Positions 46,482 through 55,471 of a stretch of 64,000 nt of DNA are shown here, piece by piece. The stretch is from Bacillota bacterium (GTDB lineage: Bacteria; Bacillota; Bacilli; Alicyclobacillales; SLC66), in assembly GCA_021828865.1 (NCBI GenBank), contig JAJZCW010000001.1, positions 81,851 to 145,850 on the forward strand, in the 5' to 3' direction. How positions within the stretch are numbered: position 1 is the stretch's first letter; every line of letters starts with the position of its first letter. The translations under genes were made by a program, and so were the position numbers. The notes under the pieces are model-generated. The model was not told where the DNA came from. It ran no database searches and worked only from the letters and a program-made list of their open reading frames with translations.

Positions 46482-48215
46482 ATGACCCGATTACTCAAAC
46501 TCCTAAAACCCTACCGAATTTCTATCATCATGGTGCTGGTGTTTATTTTTTTGCAATCGCTCTCCAGTCTTTATCTTCCCAATCTGATGTCTGACATTGT
46601 CGATACTGGAATTGCTAAAGTGGACATCCCGTATATTATCCGCATCGGCGGTTTTATGCTGCTGGTGACCGTGGTCGGAGTGCTTTTTTCCATCACTGCC
46701 AGTTGGCTAGCCGCCAGAATTTCGACTGGCTTTGGCAAAACCCTGCGTGCTAAGTTATTTGCCCATGTGGAAGACTTCGTTCTACACGAATTTGACCAGA
46801 TAGGGACAGCCTCGCTGATTACGCGAACCACCAACGACATCACCCAGGTACAGCAATTTGTCAACATGTCACTGCGCATGTTGGTCATGGCGCCAATGAT
46901 GGCGATCGGTGGTATCATCATGGCGGTTCTCACAGACGCGAAGTTGTCGCTGGTGATCGTCGTCATCATCCCCATTCTTGCCCTTACGATTTATGCGGTG
47001 TTAAGAAAAGGAATTTCCCTCTTTCGAGCCATGCAATTCAAAATTGACCGGCTCAATCGAGTGCTTCGAGAAAATCTGATGGGCATCCGTGTTATCCGTT
47101 CATTTCATCGAATCGATTATGAAAAAAATCGCTTTGACGAGGCCAATTTTGACTTGACCGATACCGCAACCAGAGTCAACCGAATCATGGCCTCTATGCA
47201 ACCCCTCATGATGCTGATCATTAACCTCTCCACGCTGGCAATTCTATGGTTTGGCGGCATCCGCATCAATGATGGGGCCATGCTCATTGGCAATTTGATG
47301 GCATTCTTACAGTACGTGATGCAAATTTTATTCGCGGTGATGATGGTCTCCATGATGTTTTTCATGATACCAAGGGCCTCCGCATCAGCGACGAGAATCA
47401 ATGAAGTGCTGGATTTGATGCCAATGGTCAATGACCATGATGCTTTACTGACTGTCAAAGATACCGAACGAATAGGATTGGTAGAATTCCGAAACGTATT
47501 TTTCAACTATACGGGAGCGGAAAAACCTGCGCTTGAGAGGATCAGCTTTCGTGCAGCACCAGGTCAAATTACGGCGATCATCGGCGGAACCGGCGCTGGA
47601 AAATCGACATTAATCAACCTAATTTCCAGGTTTTACGATAGTAGCAGCGGTTCTATTCTCATTGACCATATGGATATCCGAGAACTTTCCCAAGAAGAGT
47701 TGCGATCGATGATCGGCTATGTGCCCCAAAAAGCGGTGCTTTTTTCGGGAACCATCGCGGACAACATTCGCTATGGAAAAGAGGACGCGACAGATGAGGA
47801 GATAAGGCATGCGGCAGAGGTTGCACAAGCGACAGAGTTTATCGATGGGATGCAAGATGGTATGGATACCTACATCTCCCAAGGCGGGACCAATGTATCA
47901 GGAGGACAAAAACAGCGCCTCTCGATCGCAAGAGCCATCGTGCGCCGTCCTCTCATTTACCTGTTTGACGACAGTTTTTCGGCGCTCGACTTTACCACCG
48001 ATGCGAAGCTGCGTACAGCATTAAAAGCGGAAACTAATCAATCCACCGTACTAATCGTTGCCCAACGGGTCAGCACCATCATGGATGCAGACCAGATCAT
48101 TGTGCTAGATGATGGCCGGATTGCGGGAATTGGCAAACACCAGGAACTGATGAATACATGTACTGTCTATCGCGAAATTGTGACATCCCAATTGTCAGAG
48201 GAGGAAATCGCCTAA
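46482..48215 (+). CDS. ABC exporter half-transporter, degenerate-site subunit
   Basis: This 577-residue type I ABC exporter has six helices (about 10-310) and a nucleotide-binding domain with Walker A GGTGAGKST, Q-loop GYVPQKAVLF, signature NVSGGQKQRLS and Walker B LFDDSFSALD. The catalytic glutamate after Walker B is replaced by aspartate-serine (DDS rather than DE), the mark of the degenerate half in heterodimeric exporters such as BmrCD and TM287/288. The ATG at 46482 fits the AGAAGGGA site. It overlaps the next gene (TAATG). Confidence 0.92.
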   Translation: MTRLLKLLKPYRISIIMVLVFIFLQSLSSLYLPNLMSDIVDTGIAKVDIPYIIRIGGFMLLVTVVGVLFSITASWLAARISTGFGKTLRAKLFAHVEDFVLHEFDQIGTASLITRTTNDITQVQQFVNMSLRMLVMAPMMAIGGIIMAVLTDAKLSLVIVVIIPILALTIYAVLRKGISLFRAMQFKIDRLNRVLRENLMGIRVIRSFHRIDYEKNRFDEANFDLTDTATRVNRIMASMQPLMMLIINLSTLAILWFGGIRINDGAMLIGNLMAFLQYVMQILFAVMMVSMMFFMIPRASASATRINEVLDLMPMVNDHDALLTVKDTERIGLVEFRNVFFNYTGAEKPALERISFRAAPGQITAIIGGTGAGKSTLINLISRFYDSSSGSILIDHMDIRELSQEELRSMIGYVPQKAVLFSGTIADNIRYGKEDATDEEIRHAAEVAQATEFIDGMQDGMDTYISQGGTNVSGGQKQRLSIARAIVRRPLIYLFDDSFSALDFTTDAKLRTALKAETNQSTVLIVAQRVSTIMDADQIIVLDDGRIAGIGKHQELMNTCTVYREIVTSQLSEEEIA

Positions 48216-50110
48216 TGGAAGCGCGTAGAAACGTAACGTCCACTCAGACTCCCATGGACAGAGGCAATGGGCCCAGACCTTTTGGAGGTCCGGGCACGAT
48301 GGGGATGCCGGTGCAAAAAGCGAAAAATTTCAAAGTGACGTTATATCGGCTCATTGCCTACTTTAAGCCGCATGCATGGCTATTACTCACCGTTTTCATC
48401 GCCGCCGTATTTGGCACGGTCTTCACGATCATCAGCCCTAAACTTCTTGCGAACGCGACCAATGTGCTCGCCCCTGGCATTATGAGTAAATTTGGTGATC
48501 ATAGCGGTAACAGTGTGAATTTTCCGGCGCTCATTCGCGATGTGCTCTTGCTTTTTGGCGTCTACGTCTTCAGTTCCTTATTCAGTTTCGTGCAGCAATA
48601 CTTGATGGCAGGCGTGGCGCAAAAAACGGTGTACACCATCCGAAAACAGGTCAATGACAAGCTATCCCGATTGCCGCTGCGCTATTTTGACTCGCATCCT
48701 CATGGCGACATCATGAGCCGTTTTATCAATGATTTTGACAATATCAGCAATACACTTCAGCAGAGCCTCACGCAGTTAATTACTTCCGTGATCACCTTTA
48801 TCGGCGTGATTGTCATGATGCTGACGATCAGTCCCCTCATGACGGTGGTGGTTTTTCTCACTCTGCCTCTAAGCTTCATCATCATTCGAATGATTGCATC
48901 GAGATCACAACGGTATTTTATGGCGCAACAAAAAACACTTGGAACGCTGAACGGCCATGTGGAGGAAATGTTTACAGGGCATGTCATCGTCAAAGCGTTT
49001 GGTCATGAAAAAAAATCTGTCCATCGTTTTCACGAAATCAACGAAGAATTGTATGAAGCGGGATGGAAAGCGCAATTTGTGTCCGGCATCATCATGCCGC
49101 TGATGAATTTTATTGGCAATTTGGGATTTGTGCTCGTCAGTGTCATCGGCGGAATCTTAGTGACAAAAAGCGTCATCAACATCGGTGATGTGCTCGCTTT
49201 TATCCAGTATGCGCGGCAATTTTCCCAACCGCTCACCCAACTCTCTAGCATTGCCAACATCATTCAGTCTACGATGGCCTCGGCAGAGCGCGTGTTTGAA
49301 ATTCTCGATGAACCGGAAGAAACGGAGGATGAAAAATCACTCCTGTCCATGGAGGATCCATCTGGTCAGGTTGGTTTTGATCATGTCACCTTTGGCTATG
49401 AAAAAGACAATCCGGTGATCAATGATCTATTCATGGACATACTCCCCGGTCAGACCATCGCCATTGTTGGCCCCACAGGTGCGGGAAAAACCACCCTCGT
49501 CAACCTGTTGATGCGCTTTTATGAACTAGATGGCGGCAAGATCACCATCGATGGTGTAGACATCACCAAATTGCAAAGAGGGAAGCTTAGAAGCTTATTT
49601 GGCATGGTATTGCAGGATACCTGGTTGTTTCACGGTACCATCAGGGACAATATTGCATATGGTCGCCTCGGTGCAAGCGAACAAGACATCGTGCAGGCAG
49701 CAGTGGCAGCACACGCGGACCACTTCATCAGGACATTGCACGAAGGCTATGACACCGTGCTGAACGAGGAAGCATCCAACATTTCGCAAGGGCAAAAACA
49801 ACTCCTGACGATCGCCCGCGCGATTCTCGCCGACCCTCCCATTCTCATTCTCGATGAGGCGACGAGCAGCGTCGACACCAGGACAGAGGTGTCCATTCAA
49901 AAAGCGATGAGTACGCTCATGAAGGGGCGAACCAGTTTTGTCATCGCGCATAGGTTATCGACGATTCGCGATGCAGATACTATTTTAGTCATGAAAAACG
50001 GCAGGATGATCGAACAAGGCACACATCAGAAACTACTCGCCAAAAACGGTTTTTATCACGAACTTTACTACAGCCAGTTCGCGGGCGTCGCTCTCGCCAC
50101 AGAAGCTTAG
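48215..50110 (+). CDS. ABC exporter half-transporter, catalytic-site subunit
   Basis: This 631-residue partner of the preceding protein has a glycine/proline-rich start, six helices (about 50-360) and a nucleotide-binding domain with GPTGAGKTT and a canonical Walker B LILDEATSSVD. Its signature is altered to NISQGQKQ. Its intact glutamate and altered signature complement the partner's defects, so one good and one degenerate ATP site form in the heterodimer. The likely role is export of drugs or lipids; the substrate is unknown. Confidence 0.92.
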   Translation: MEARRNVTSTQTPMDRGNGPRPFGGPGTMGMPVQKAKNFKVTLYRLIAYFKPHAWLLLTVFIAAVFGTVFTIISPKLLANATNVLAPGIMSKFGDHSGNSVNFPALIRDVLLLFGVYVFSSLFSFVQQYLMAGVAQKTVYTIRKQVNDKLSRLPLRYFDSHPHGDIMSRFINDFDNISNTLQQSLTQLITSVITFIGVIVMMLTISPLMTVVVFLTLPLSFIIIRMIASRSQRYFMAQQKTLGTLNGHVEEMFTGHVIVKAFGHEKKSVHRFHEINEELYEAGWKAQFVSGIIMPLMNFIGNLGFVLVSVIGGILVTKSVINIGDVLAFIQYARQFSQPLTQLSSIANIIQSTMASAERVFEILDEPEETEDEKSLLSMEDPSGQVGFDHVTFGYEKDNPVINDLFMDILPGQTIAIVGPTGAGKTTLVNLLMRFYELDGGKITIDGVDITKLQRGKLRSLFGMVLQDTWLFHGTIRDNIAYGRLGASEQDIVQAAVAAHADHFIRTLHEGYDTVLNEEASNISQGQKQLLTIARAILADPPILILDEATSSVDTRTEVSIQKAMSTLMKGRTSFVIAHRLSTIRDADTILVMKNGRMIEQGTHQKLLAKNGFYHELYYSQFAGVALATEA

Positions 50111-50131
50111 TAAAAAAGCGAGGGAATAAGG

Positions 50132-50425
50132 ATGGAAGATAGATTCCTAAAAGAGATAAAATCAAAATTTCATGCTGCGATTCAATTAGAATCAGTAAGG
50201 GAGCGCGATAACGCGCTCGAAAACCTGAGAGATTTCATGGAATCACACTATGGTGAATTTTTACCGCTTGCCATCAAGTTTGTTACCATTGGTCATGGCG
50301 TCAATTCTCAATTGCAGGAAGCGATTGGCTTATACCGCAACATCGTCAAGGAACACTCCAGTTCTGGAAACACTGCGAAAATCATTGGAGAGAACCGCGT
50401 AAATGGCGACGATGACCATAAATAA
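50132..50425 (+). CDS. Hypothetical protein, 97 aa, ABC operon tail
   Basis: This soluble, probably all-helical 97-residue protein (FLKEIKSKFHAAIQLESVRERDNALENLRDFMESHYGEFLP) starts at an ATG behind GAGGGAA, 21 bases after the ABC exporter. I do not recognise a family. It is probably translated from the exporter transcript. Confidence 0.65.
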   Translation: MEDRFLKEIKSKFHAAIQLESVRERDNALENLRDFMESHYGEFLPLAIKFVTIGHGVNSQLQEAIGLYRNIVKEHSSSGNTAKIIGENRVNGDDDHK

Positions 50426-50428
50426 GTT

Positions 50429-52339
50429 TTATTTGCGTAAGTGATAGGGCAATGTGGTTACGACCACGTCTTTATGGCGCAACAGCCAAGTTCGGATCAT
50501 CAAAGATGTCTGGTTGTGCAACCCAAAATGCCACCATTTTTTAGGCACAAACTGAGCAATGATGACGTGGATATGATCCGGCTTACCGCCTTCCCAGTTT
50601 TCAACTCGCGACAAAAACCGTGACACTGGATATAGTATGGAGCGGTATTCACTCTTGATGGTGACGAGTCGGCAGGGGTCTCCCCAATCCCGCCATTTGG
50701 TTTCGATTTTATCGATCGAATCGTCATCAAATCCGATATAGACCGCCATTACATCCGTATGTAAACTTTGCGCAAATGAAACCGCATGAAGCACCACCTG
50801 ATTGATGCCGGAAATCAACACAATCGAGATCACGCGATGTTCCATTGGTTTCATCGAGCTTAAATCAATCCGAAGTTCATTAGCTACCTGGTCATAATGC
50901 TTTCGAATCGATAAGGCGATGAAAAATAAAATGGGAAGCACAATCAGTACGATCCAAGCGCCGCCTGTAAACTTGGTGATTGCAAAAATTAATGCAACGA
51001 TGAAGGTCAGGATGGCACCAATCGTATTAATCGCTGCTTTAGTTTTCCATAAGCGCCCCCTCACTCGTATCCATCTTCGGACCAAGCCAATTTCGGCAAC
51101 GGTAAAAGCGACAAACACCCCAATTGCATAAAGTGGGATCAATGCATCCGTGCGAGAATTAAATGCTTCTATGAGAAGCACTGATAATGCAGCAAGGACA
51201 ATCATGCCGTTTGAATAGCCCAGTTTGTCTCCCCTTAGCGTGAGGGCTCTAGGCAAAAAGCGGTCTGCCGCGACCAGTGCCGCCAATTGAGGAAAACCTG
51301 TAAATGTCGAGTTGGCAGCCAAAATTAATACGATAAACGTCGACCAAATGATGATCTGATAGATGACCCCATGTCCAAAATACACGATCAATAATTGTGA
51401 CAACATGGTGTTGTTGGGGTTTACCGAAATGCCATTGAGATAAAGCAAAAATGCAAAACCGGTCAACGTGATTCCAGTAATCAATCCCAGTGTGATGTAA
51501 GCTTTAATGGCCCCCTTGGTCCTCGGTTCACGAAATACAGGTACGGAATTAGAGATGGTCTCGATACCTGTCAATGAAGAAGAGGCAGAACTGAAAGCCT
51601 TTAGGATCAAAAGGATAGTTAGTCCTTGCGGAGCAACTCCAAATGGCGGCGTTGTCGGTTGCACAAAACCATGCTGGGTGCCTTTAAACATGCCAAATCC
51701 AATTAAAAACAGCATGCTTGCCATAAACAAAAATGTTGGCCAAGCAAAGATAGAGGCAGACTCGGAAACTCCTCGTAAATTGACCACCAGCATAAAAAAC
51801 ACGCAAAGAATCGCGAGTAGCGTTTCATAATTGGAAATACCCGGGTAGGCAGAACCAATAGCTTGAATTCCAGCAGAAACAGAGACTGCGACAGTAAGCA
51901 CGTAGTCAATCAGCAGCGCGCTTGCGGCAAGAAGTGACATATAGGATGTCTTGAAATTGTCTTTGGCAATGGCATAAGCTCCACCACCGTTGGGATAGGC
52001 GATCACTCCCATAATGTACGACACAATCAAGACGCATAGCAGTACAACTGTCGTTAGAGTGATCGGGATGACCAGCCACTTTGAATCAGGACCCAAGTAG
52101 GCCAGTTCTGAAATGCCCGCTTCTGGTCCATAAGCTACAGACGAATACAGGTCTGCTGACAATATGGGCAATGCTATCAACCAAAAGAGTTTATTATGGC
52201 TGGCATTCAGTTCTTTCGAACGCATGGGACGTCCGATAACGATCTTTTTGATATTGGAGAAATTGGCAAAGGCAAAAAATATGGCGATGATCGATAATAT
52301 AATGAGTACAGGATGGATCCATGCAGTACCAGTGAACAA
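50429..52339 (-). CDS. kimA: KimA-like potassium importer (APC superfamily)
   Basis: This 636-residue membrane protein matches B. subtilis KimA (YdaO) through LSADLYSSVAYGPE, YPNGGGAYAIAKDNF, LRGLSESASI-like, LLILKAFSSASSSLTGIETISN and LAANSTFTGFPQLAALVAADRFLPR. The cytosolic tail ends FVPKKWWHFGLHNQTSLMIRTW, VVVTTLPYHLRK. KimA is a high-affinity potassium/proton symporter inhibited by cyclic di-AMP. The TTG start follows GGGGGTAG at a long distance, and the protein has one extra N-terminal helix. I see no cyclic di-AMP riboswitch upstream. Confidence 0.88.
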   Translation of the reverse strand: MFTGTAWIHPVLIILSIIAIFFAFANFSNIKKIVIGRPMRSKELNASHNKLFWLIALPILSADLYSSVAYGPEAGISELAYLGPDSKWLVIPITLTTVVLLCVLIVSYIMGVIAYPNGGGAYAIAKDNFKTSYMSLLAASALLIDYVLTVAVSVSAGIQAIGSAYPGISNYETLLAILCVFFMLVVNLRGVSESASIFAWPTFLFMASMLFLIGFGMFKGTQHGFVQPTTPPFGVAPQGLTILLILKAFSSASSSLTGIETISNSVPVFREPRTKGAIKAYITLGLITGITLTGFAFLLYLNGISVNPNNTMLSQLLIVYFGHGVIYQIIIWSTFIVLILAANSTFTGFPQLAALVAADRFLPRALTLRGDKLGYSNGMIVLAALSVLLIEAFNSRTDALIPLYAIGVFVAFTVAEIGLVRRWIRVRGRLWKTKAAINTIGAILTFIVALIFAITKFTGGAWIVLIVLPILFFIALSIRKHYDQVANELRIDLSSMKPMEHRVISIVLISGINQVVLHAVSFAQSLHTDVMAVYIGFDDDSIDKIETKWRDWGDPCRLVTIKSEYRSILYPVSRFLSRVENWEGGKPDHIHVIIAQFVPKKWWHFGLHNQTSLMIRTWLLRHKDVVVTTLPYHLRK

Positions 52340-52421
52340 CTTTTTGGTCTACCCCCTTATTATGTTGACAAAATGATCATATCACTTTTTGGCATAATAC
52401 GACGATTGTTATCATGATTCA

Positions 52422-52455
52422 ACAAAATAGCCCGTCTCGTGTGAAAGACGGACTA
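52422..52455 (-). terminator. Intrinsic terminator of the DUF2249-DUF59 operon
   Basis: A 10-bp stem with one mismatch (52428-52437 with 52446-52455) is followed on the minus strand by TTTTGTTG. It lies 30 bases after the stop of the 48-residue gene and before kimA. Confidence 0.7.
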
Positions 52456-52484
52456 TCGATTGAGAAAAGTGATCCACTTCATGA

Positions 52485-52631
52485 TCACTTTAAACTTGCC
52501 AATTCCTTTGCAATTTCTGCTTTTTCTTCTGATGTCATCAGGCGACTGGCCATGGGGAACAAATGACTGCCTTCTTTTTTATAAAGACTTGTGACCGCCT
52601 GTTCGCGAAACTGAAGTGAAATGGCTGGCAT
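52485..52631 (-). CDS. Small hypothetical protein, 48 aa
   Basis: The ATG at 52631 follows AGGTGATGATC. The 48 residues (FREQAVTSLYKKEGSHLFPMASRLMTSEEKAEIAKELASLK) are charged and helical with no membrane segment. It lies 18 bases after the DUF59 gene and before a terminator, so it is the last gene of that operon. I do not recognise the family. Confidence 0.55.
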   Translation of the reverse strand: MPAISLQFREQAVTSLYKKEGSHLFPMASRLMTSEEKAEIAKELASLK

Positions 52632-52649
52632 GATCATCACCTACATTCC

Positions 52650-52949
52650 TTAAAAATGAAGCTGTTCACGCGCTGCTTCAGACATTTTTTCCGGTGACCA
52701 CGGTGGGTCCCACACTACGTCCACCTTTACAAGCCCCACACCTGATGCAAGCGCCGCTGTCCATTCTACCGCCTGGCTGATGTTATCGTGCGCTGGGCAC
52801 CCGGGCGTTGTCATCGTCATTTCAACGTGGAGTGTGCCTTCTTCCACCTCTTCTAGCTTATAAATCAGTCCTAAATCCACCACGTTAATGCCAATTTCCG
52901 GATCATAGACTTCTTTTAGCTTTTCCCTCACTTCTTCCAGATCAATCAT
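52650..52949 (-). CDS. MIP18/DUF59 iron-sulfur assembly protein (PaaD/SufT-like)
   Basis: This 99-residue DUF59 protein has KLKEVYDPEIGINVVDLGLIYKLE and the conserved cysteine in MTMTTPGCPAHDNI, and ends in the VVWDPPWSPEKMSEAARE type tail. Family members help to assemble or deliver iron-sulfur clusters. It follows the membrane protein of an operon with an FNR-type site, which fits expression when oxygen is low. The ATG lies after AAGGAG. Confidence 0.9.
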   Translation of the reverse strand: MIDLEEVREKLKEVYDPEIGINVVDLGLIYKLEEVEEGTLHVEMTMTTPGCPAHDNISQAVEWTAALASGVGLVKVDVVWDPPWSPEKMSEAAREQLHF

Positions 52950-52953
52950 GTAC

Positions 52954-54258
52954 CTAAAGCTCCTTTCCCACTTTTTTCAGAACGACCACACGTAACAACT
53001 GAATGGAAAATACTACTAATGACACTCCGATGAGCAATGTCCCTATCATGGTTCCTGGCATCCAGGAGATCAACGAAAAAACGGTAAGTAACACCAGCCC
53101 TACCAAAAATCCAATCAATACTGGCCGAGCTCGATTAGGGTGAAGTAAATCGGCGATCATGGGGGTTTTCTCTTTCCCCACTTTTTTGCTGAATCGTTCA
53201 TTCCAGATTAAAAAAGGAATGATTTTATAGGCAAATCCCATCACCGTCAAGGTGACCCATCCCATCAGATAAAAAGTCACGATCTCCTGCCAACCAGTTA
53301 TTTGAAGTGCCACTCCCAACTGAACAAAAAGTAGCAGAAATACAAATCCCCCGATGTAAGTAGCCACTAACACCGCATATATCGGCGCTTCCGTATTTTT
53401 GCGCAGGCGTTTTTTCATGATGCCCCTTAAATCAAATAGGTGGTTAATAAATGTCGCAATCGCTATGATCCCTGCGATCCAAAGCACACTCCGCAAATTT
53501 ACCCAGATGCCAAAAACAAATGCCCAAAGAGCCAGATGGGCAAGGATCAACGTCCATTTTTGCCTAGACGTAGAAAATCCGTGAGACAAGGTAAACATCG
53601 GTAACAACTTGAAACTGAAGCCCATCACCAGAAAAGTGAAAAAACCACCCGCAGCAAAAACGATATGGGAGAGAAGCAGCGGTTGATAGACATTGGCGAG
53701 GAACCCTGGTGCAAGAAACGATATGATGAGTAAAAGTGCTAAACTAACTGCCACGATCAAATAGATATGGGCTGACAGTACGAACCATTGCATCGCACCG
53801 CGCACCTTGGTCACTGAGATCGACCAGATGATGATGATGGAGTAAAGATAGATGGCGATGACCGCCAACGTCCCAAAAACCATCAGACCCATTACCCACC
53901 AGACCATCATGGAGACGATAAGTCCCACAATGCTGATACCATATAGCCAAAAATTCCACTTTGCGAGCGCGACTGTTTTGATCGGAATAAGAAACGCTAC
54001 AGTCGAAAGTTGGTACACCGCTCCCATGACAAAGGCAAGTAGCGACCCAAGTGTCAACAGATGAGTTAATGCGACGACATTGGGAAGAAACGTGGTGTGA
54101 CCGTTTAACCCGCTTGATTGCACCACCATATCGAACGCAAATACGATAAAACCGACCATTCCCAATAACATGAAACGAATGGGAAGAGAAAAGGGAGGAG
54201 ACTGACTGGTGGTAATCCCTCCCGCAGGTGTGCGTGCTGGTGTTTGCACTTTTTTCAC
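52954..54258 (-). CDS. Twelve-helix membrane protein, NnrS / heme-copper oxidase subunit I-like
   Basis: This 434-residue protein with about 12 membrane helices has histidines inside helices (VVALTHLLTLGSLLAFVMGAVYQL, VLSAHIYLIV, LLLSHIVFAAGGFFTFLVMGFSFKLLPMF). The pattern resembles NnrS and cbb3-type oxidase subunit I-like proteins that bind heme and respond to nitric oxide. No binuclear-centre ligands can be assigned with certainty. It lies between two DUF2249 genes and a DUF59 gene. Function is inferred from context. Confidence 0.6.
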   Translation of the reverse strand: MKKVQTPARTPAGGITTSQSPPFSLPIRFMLLGMVGFIVFAFDMVVQSSGLNGHTTFLPNVVALTHLLTLGSLLAFVMGAVYQLSTVAFLIPIKTVALAKWNFWLYGISIVGLIVSMMVWWVMGLMVFGTLAVIAIYLYSIIIIWSISVTKVRGAMQWFVLSAHIYLIVAVSLALLLIISFLAPGFLANVYQPLLLSHIVFAAGGFFTFLVMGFSFKLLPMFTLSHGFSTSRQKWTLILAHLALWAFVFGIWVNLRSVLWIAGIIAIATFINHLFDLRGIMKKRLRKNTEAPIYAVLVATYIGGFVFLLLFVQLGVALQITGWQEIVTFYLMGWVTLTVMGFAYKIIPFLIWNERFSKKVGKEKTPMIADLLHPNRARPVLIGFLVGLVLLTVFSLISWMPGTMIGTLLIGVSLVVFSIQLLRVVVLKKVGKEL

Positions 54259-54266
54259 ACCCTTTC

Positions 54267-54737
54267 TTACTGATTGCGCCAGATTTTCACTCTTACAGTT
54301 CCCTCTTCTTCATCTGTCACTTGAAATTGAAATGAGCGTTCAGAGAGTTCCGGCAAAAGTAATGCAGGTACACGTTCATTCCAGATTTCTACGCCCATCG
54401 TACCGTTCTGACACGTTTCTTCCTGATCGAGAAGTTCAAGGGTGCGCACCATCGGTTGTGGCGGCTCGAGTCCCCGATTATCCAAATGGAATAGTGGCAA
54501 CTCTTCCGTACTTTTATAAAACTGAACCATCACATGATCAGACGCTTTTTCGACGATCGCATGACGAAACCCCTGTCTGCCTAACACTTTCAGCAGTGGT
54601 TCCGGTCGAAATGTTGCGTGCAGTTCCAATACGTCATGTTCTGTCAATTGCTGAACAGTTGCCATTATTCGTTCAAATGGATCCTGTTTTGTATTTAGCA
54701 TTTCTCTTACGTCAAGTTCAACGATTTGCTGTGCCAA
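54267..54737 (-). CDS. DUF2249 protein, 156 aa
   Basis: This 156-residue protein has the DUF2249 core (VELDVREMLNTKQDPFERIMATVQQLTEHDVLELHATFRPEPLLKVLGRQGF) followed by a C-terminal beta-rich segment. DUF2249 is a TusA-like fold often found with hemerythrins, NnrS and nitric-oxide genes. The TTG start lies six bases after GGAGGGG. It is encoded nine bases before the membrane-protein gene. Confidence 0.8.
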   Translation of the reverse strand: MAQQIVELDVREMLNTKQDPFERIMATVQQLTEHDVLELHATFRPEPLLKVLGRQGFRHAIVEKASDHVMVQFYKSTEELPLFHLDNRGLEPPQPMVRTLELLDQEETCQNGTMGVEIWNERVPALLLPELSERSFQFQVTDEEEGTVRVKIWRNQ

Positions 54738-54749
54738 TCGGTTCCCCTC

Positions 54750-55019
54750 CTATCTAGCCACGTTCCCGCTTTGCTCCTCGAGCGACTTCAGCACTTCGAT
54801 CCGCCAAATTTCCGGGCCCGATTCAATGTAATTCCAGCTGAATGATCCAGGATATTCTGCCGCCAATTGATAATACAAAGGCTTTGGATCGTGGTCATTG
54901 ATGAGATACATCTTGGCACCACTTGTTAAGGCTTCCCATGCTGCAAAAATAATTTGATGCTTATAGACAGGCGCAAATTGCCTGACGTCAATCACAATGG
55001 CTGCATTCTCAATATTCAT
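54750..55019 (-). CDS. Short DUF2249 protein, 89 aa
   Basis: This 89-residue protein is a single DUF2249 domain (VIDVRQFAPVYKHQIIFAAWEALTSGAKMYLINDHDPKPLYYQLAAEYPGSFSWNYIESGPEIWRIEV). The DHDPKPL motif is typical. It is the first gene of the operon and starts at an ATG behind AGGAGAAG. Two related DUF2249 genes in tandem suggest partner or paralogue roles. Confidence 0.82.
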   Translation of the reverse strand: MNIENAAIVIDVRQFAPVYKHQIIFAAWEALTSGAKMYLINDHDPKPLYYQLAAEYPGSFSWNYIESGPEIWRIEVLKSLEEQSGNVAR

Positions 55020-55066
55020 CGATTTTCTTCTCCTTTACTTACCCGTTAAATTTTGTGACGGGTTTA

Positions 55067-55108
55067 TTATGACTCATCAATAAAAAAAACGTTGTGAGGC
55101 GCATCACA
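55067..55108 (-). promoter_or_regulatory. FNR/CRP-type operator with promoter
   Basis: TGTGA-GGCGCA-TCACA (55093-55108) is a perfect CRP/FNR-family palindrome. On the minus strand a CATAAT box (55072-55067) follows. A start site near 55060 would put the palindrome centre at about -41, the position of a class II activator. In B. subtilis, Fnr uses this same TGTGA-N6-TCACA site. Confidence 0.65.
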
Positions 55109-55184
55109 CCTTCAACTGCTGTGATTAATAACATAACCCTTTAGACAGAATGGTATTAGAGTAAGTGTTGAGGAGGGATTGACG

Positions 55185-55418
55185 ATGGCATTTGTCATTA
55201 CATCACCATGCATAGGAACAAAAGACGCGTCCTGTGTGGAAGCATGTCCTGTCGATGCAATTCATGACGCAGGGGAAACCTACTTGATCGATCCGGATAC
55301 CTGTATCGATTGTGGCGCTTGTGAAGGGGTATGCCCGGTATCCGCTATTTTCCAGGAGGATTTTGTGCCGGATAACGAAAAAGAGTGGATTGCAAAAAAC
55401 CGCGATTTTTATAAATAA
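55185..55418 (+). CDS. fer: Ferredoxin, 7Fe type
   Basis: This 77-residue ferredoxin has CIGTKDASCVEACP (three cysteines, 3Fe-4S type spacing) and CIDCGACEGVCP (four cysteines for 4Fe-4S). The ending DFVPDNEKEWIAKNRDFYK is shared with Bacillus Fer. It is a small electron carrier. The ATG follows GGAGGG by about seven bases. It is divergent from the DUF2249 operon and shares the regulatory gap with it. Confidence 0.95.
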   Translation: MAFVITSPCIGTKDASCVEACPVDAIHDAGETYLIDPDTCIDCGACEGVCPVSAIFQEDFVPDNEKEWIAKNRDFYK

Positions 55419-55432
55419 GCATGTCTTTTTTA

Positions 55433-55470
55433 AGCAAAAAACCGGAGGATGCGTCCCCCGGTTTTTTGCT
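55433..55470. terminator. Bidirectional terminator between fer and lipA
   Basis: A long stem AGCAAAAAACCGG / CCGGTTTTTTGCT closes over a GC-rich loop and supplies T runs on both strands. It lies in the short gap between the convergent ferredoxin and lipoyl synthase genes. Confidence 0.9.
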
Positions 55471-55471
55471 T

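Noticed and set aside
52340-52484. Possible cyclic di-AMP (ydaO) riboswitch before kimA
   Set aside because: The conserved aptamer blocks are not visible. The structured part at 52422-52455 is better read as the terminator of the opposing operon.
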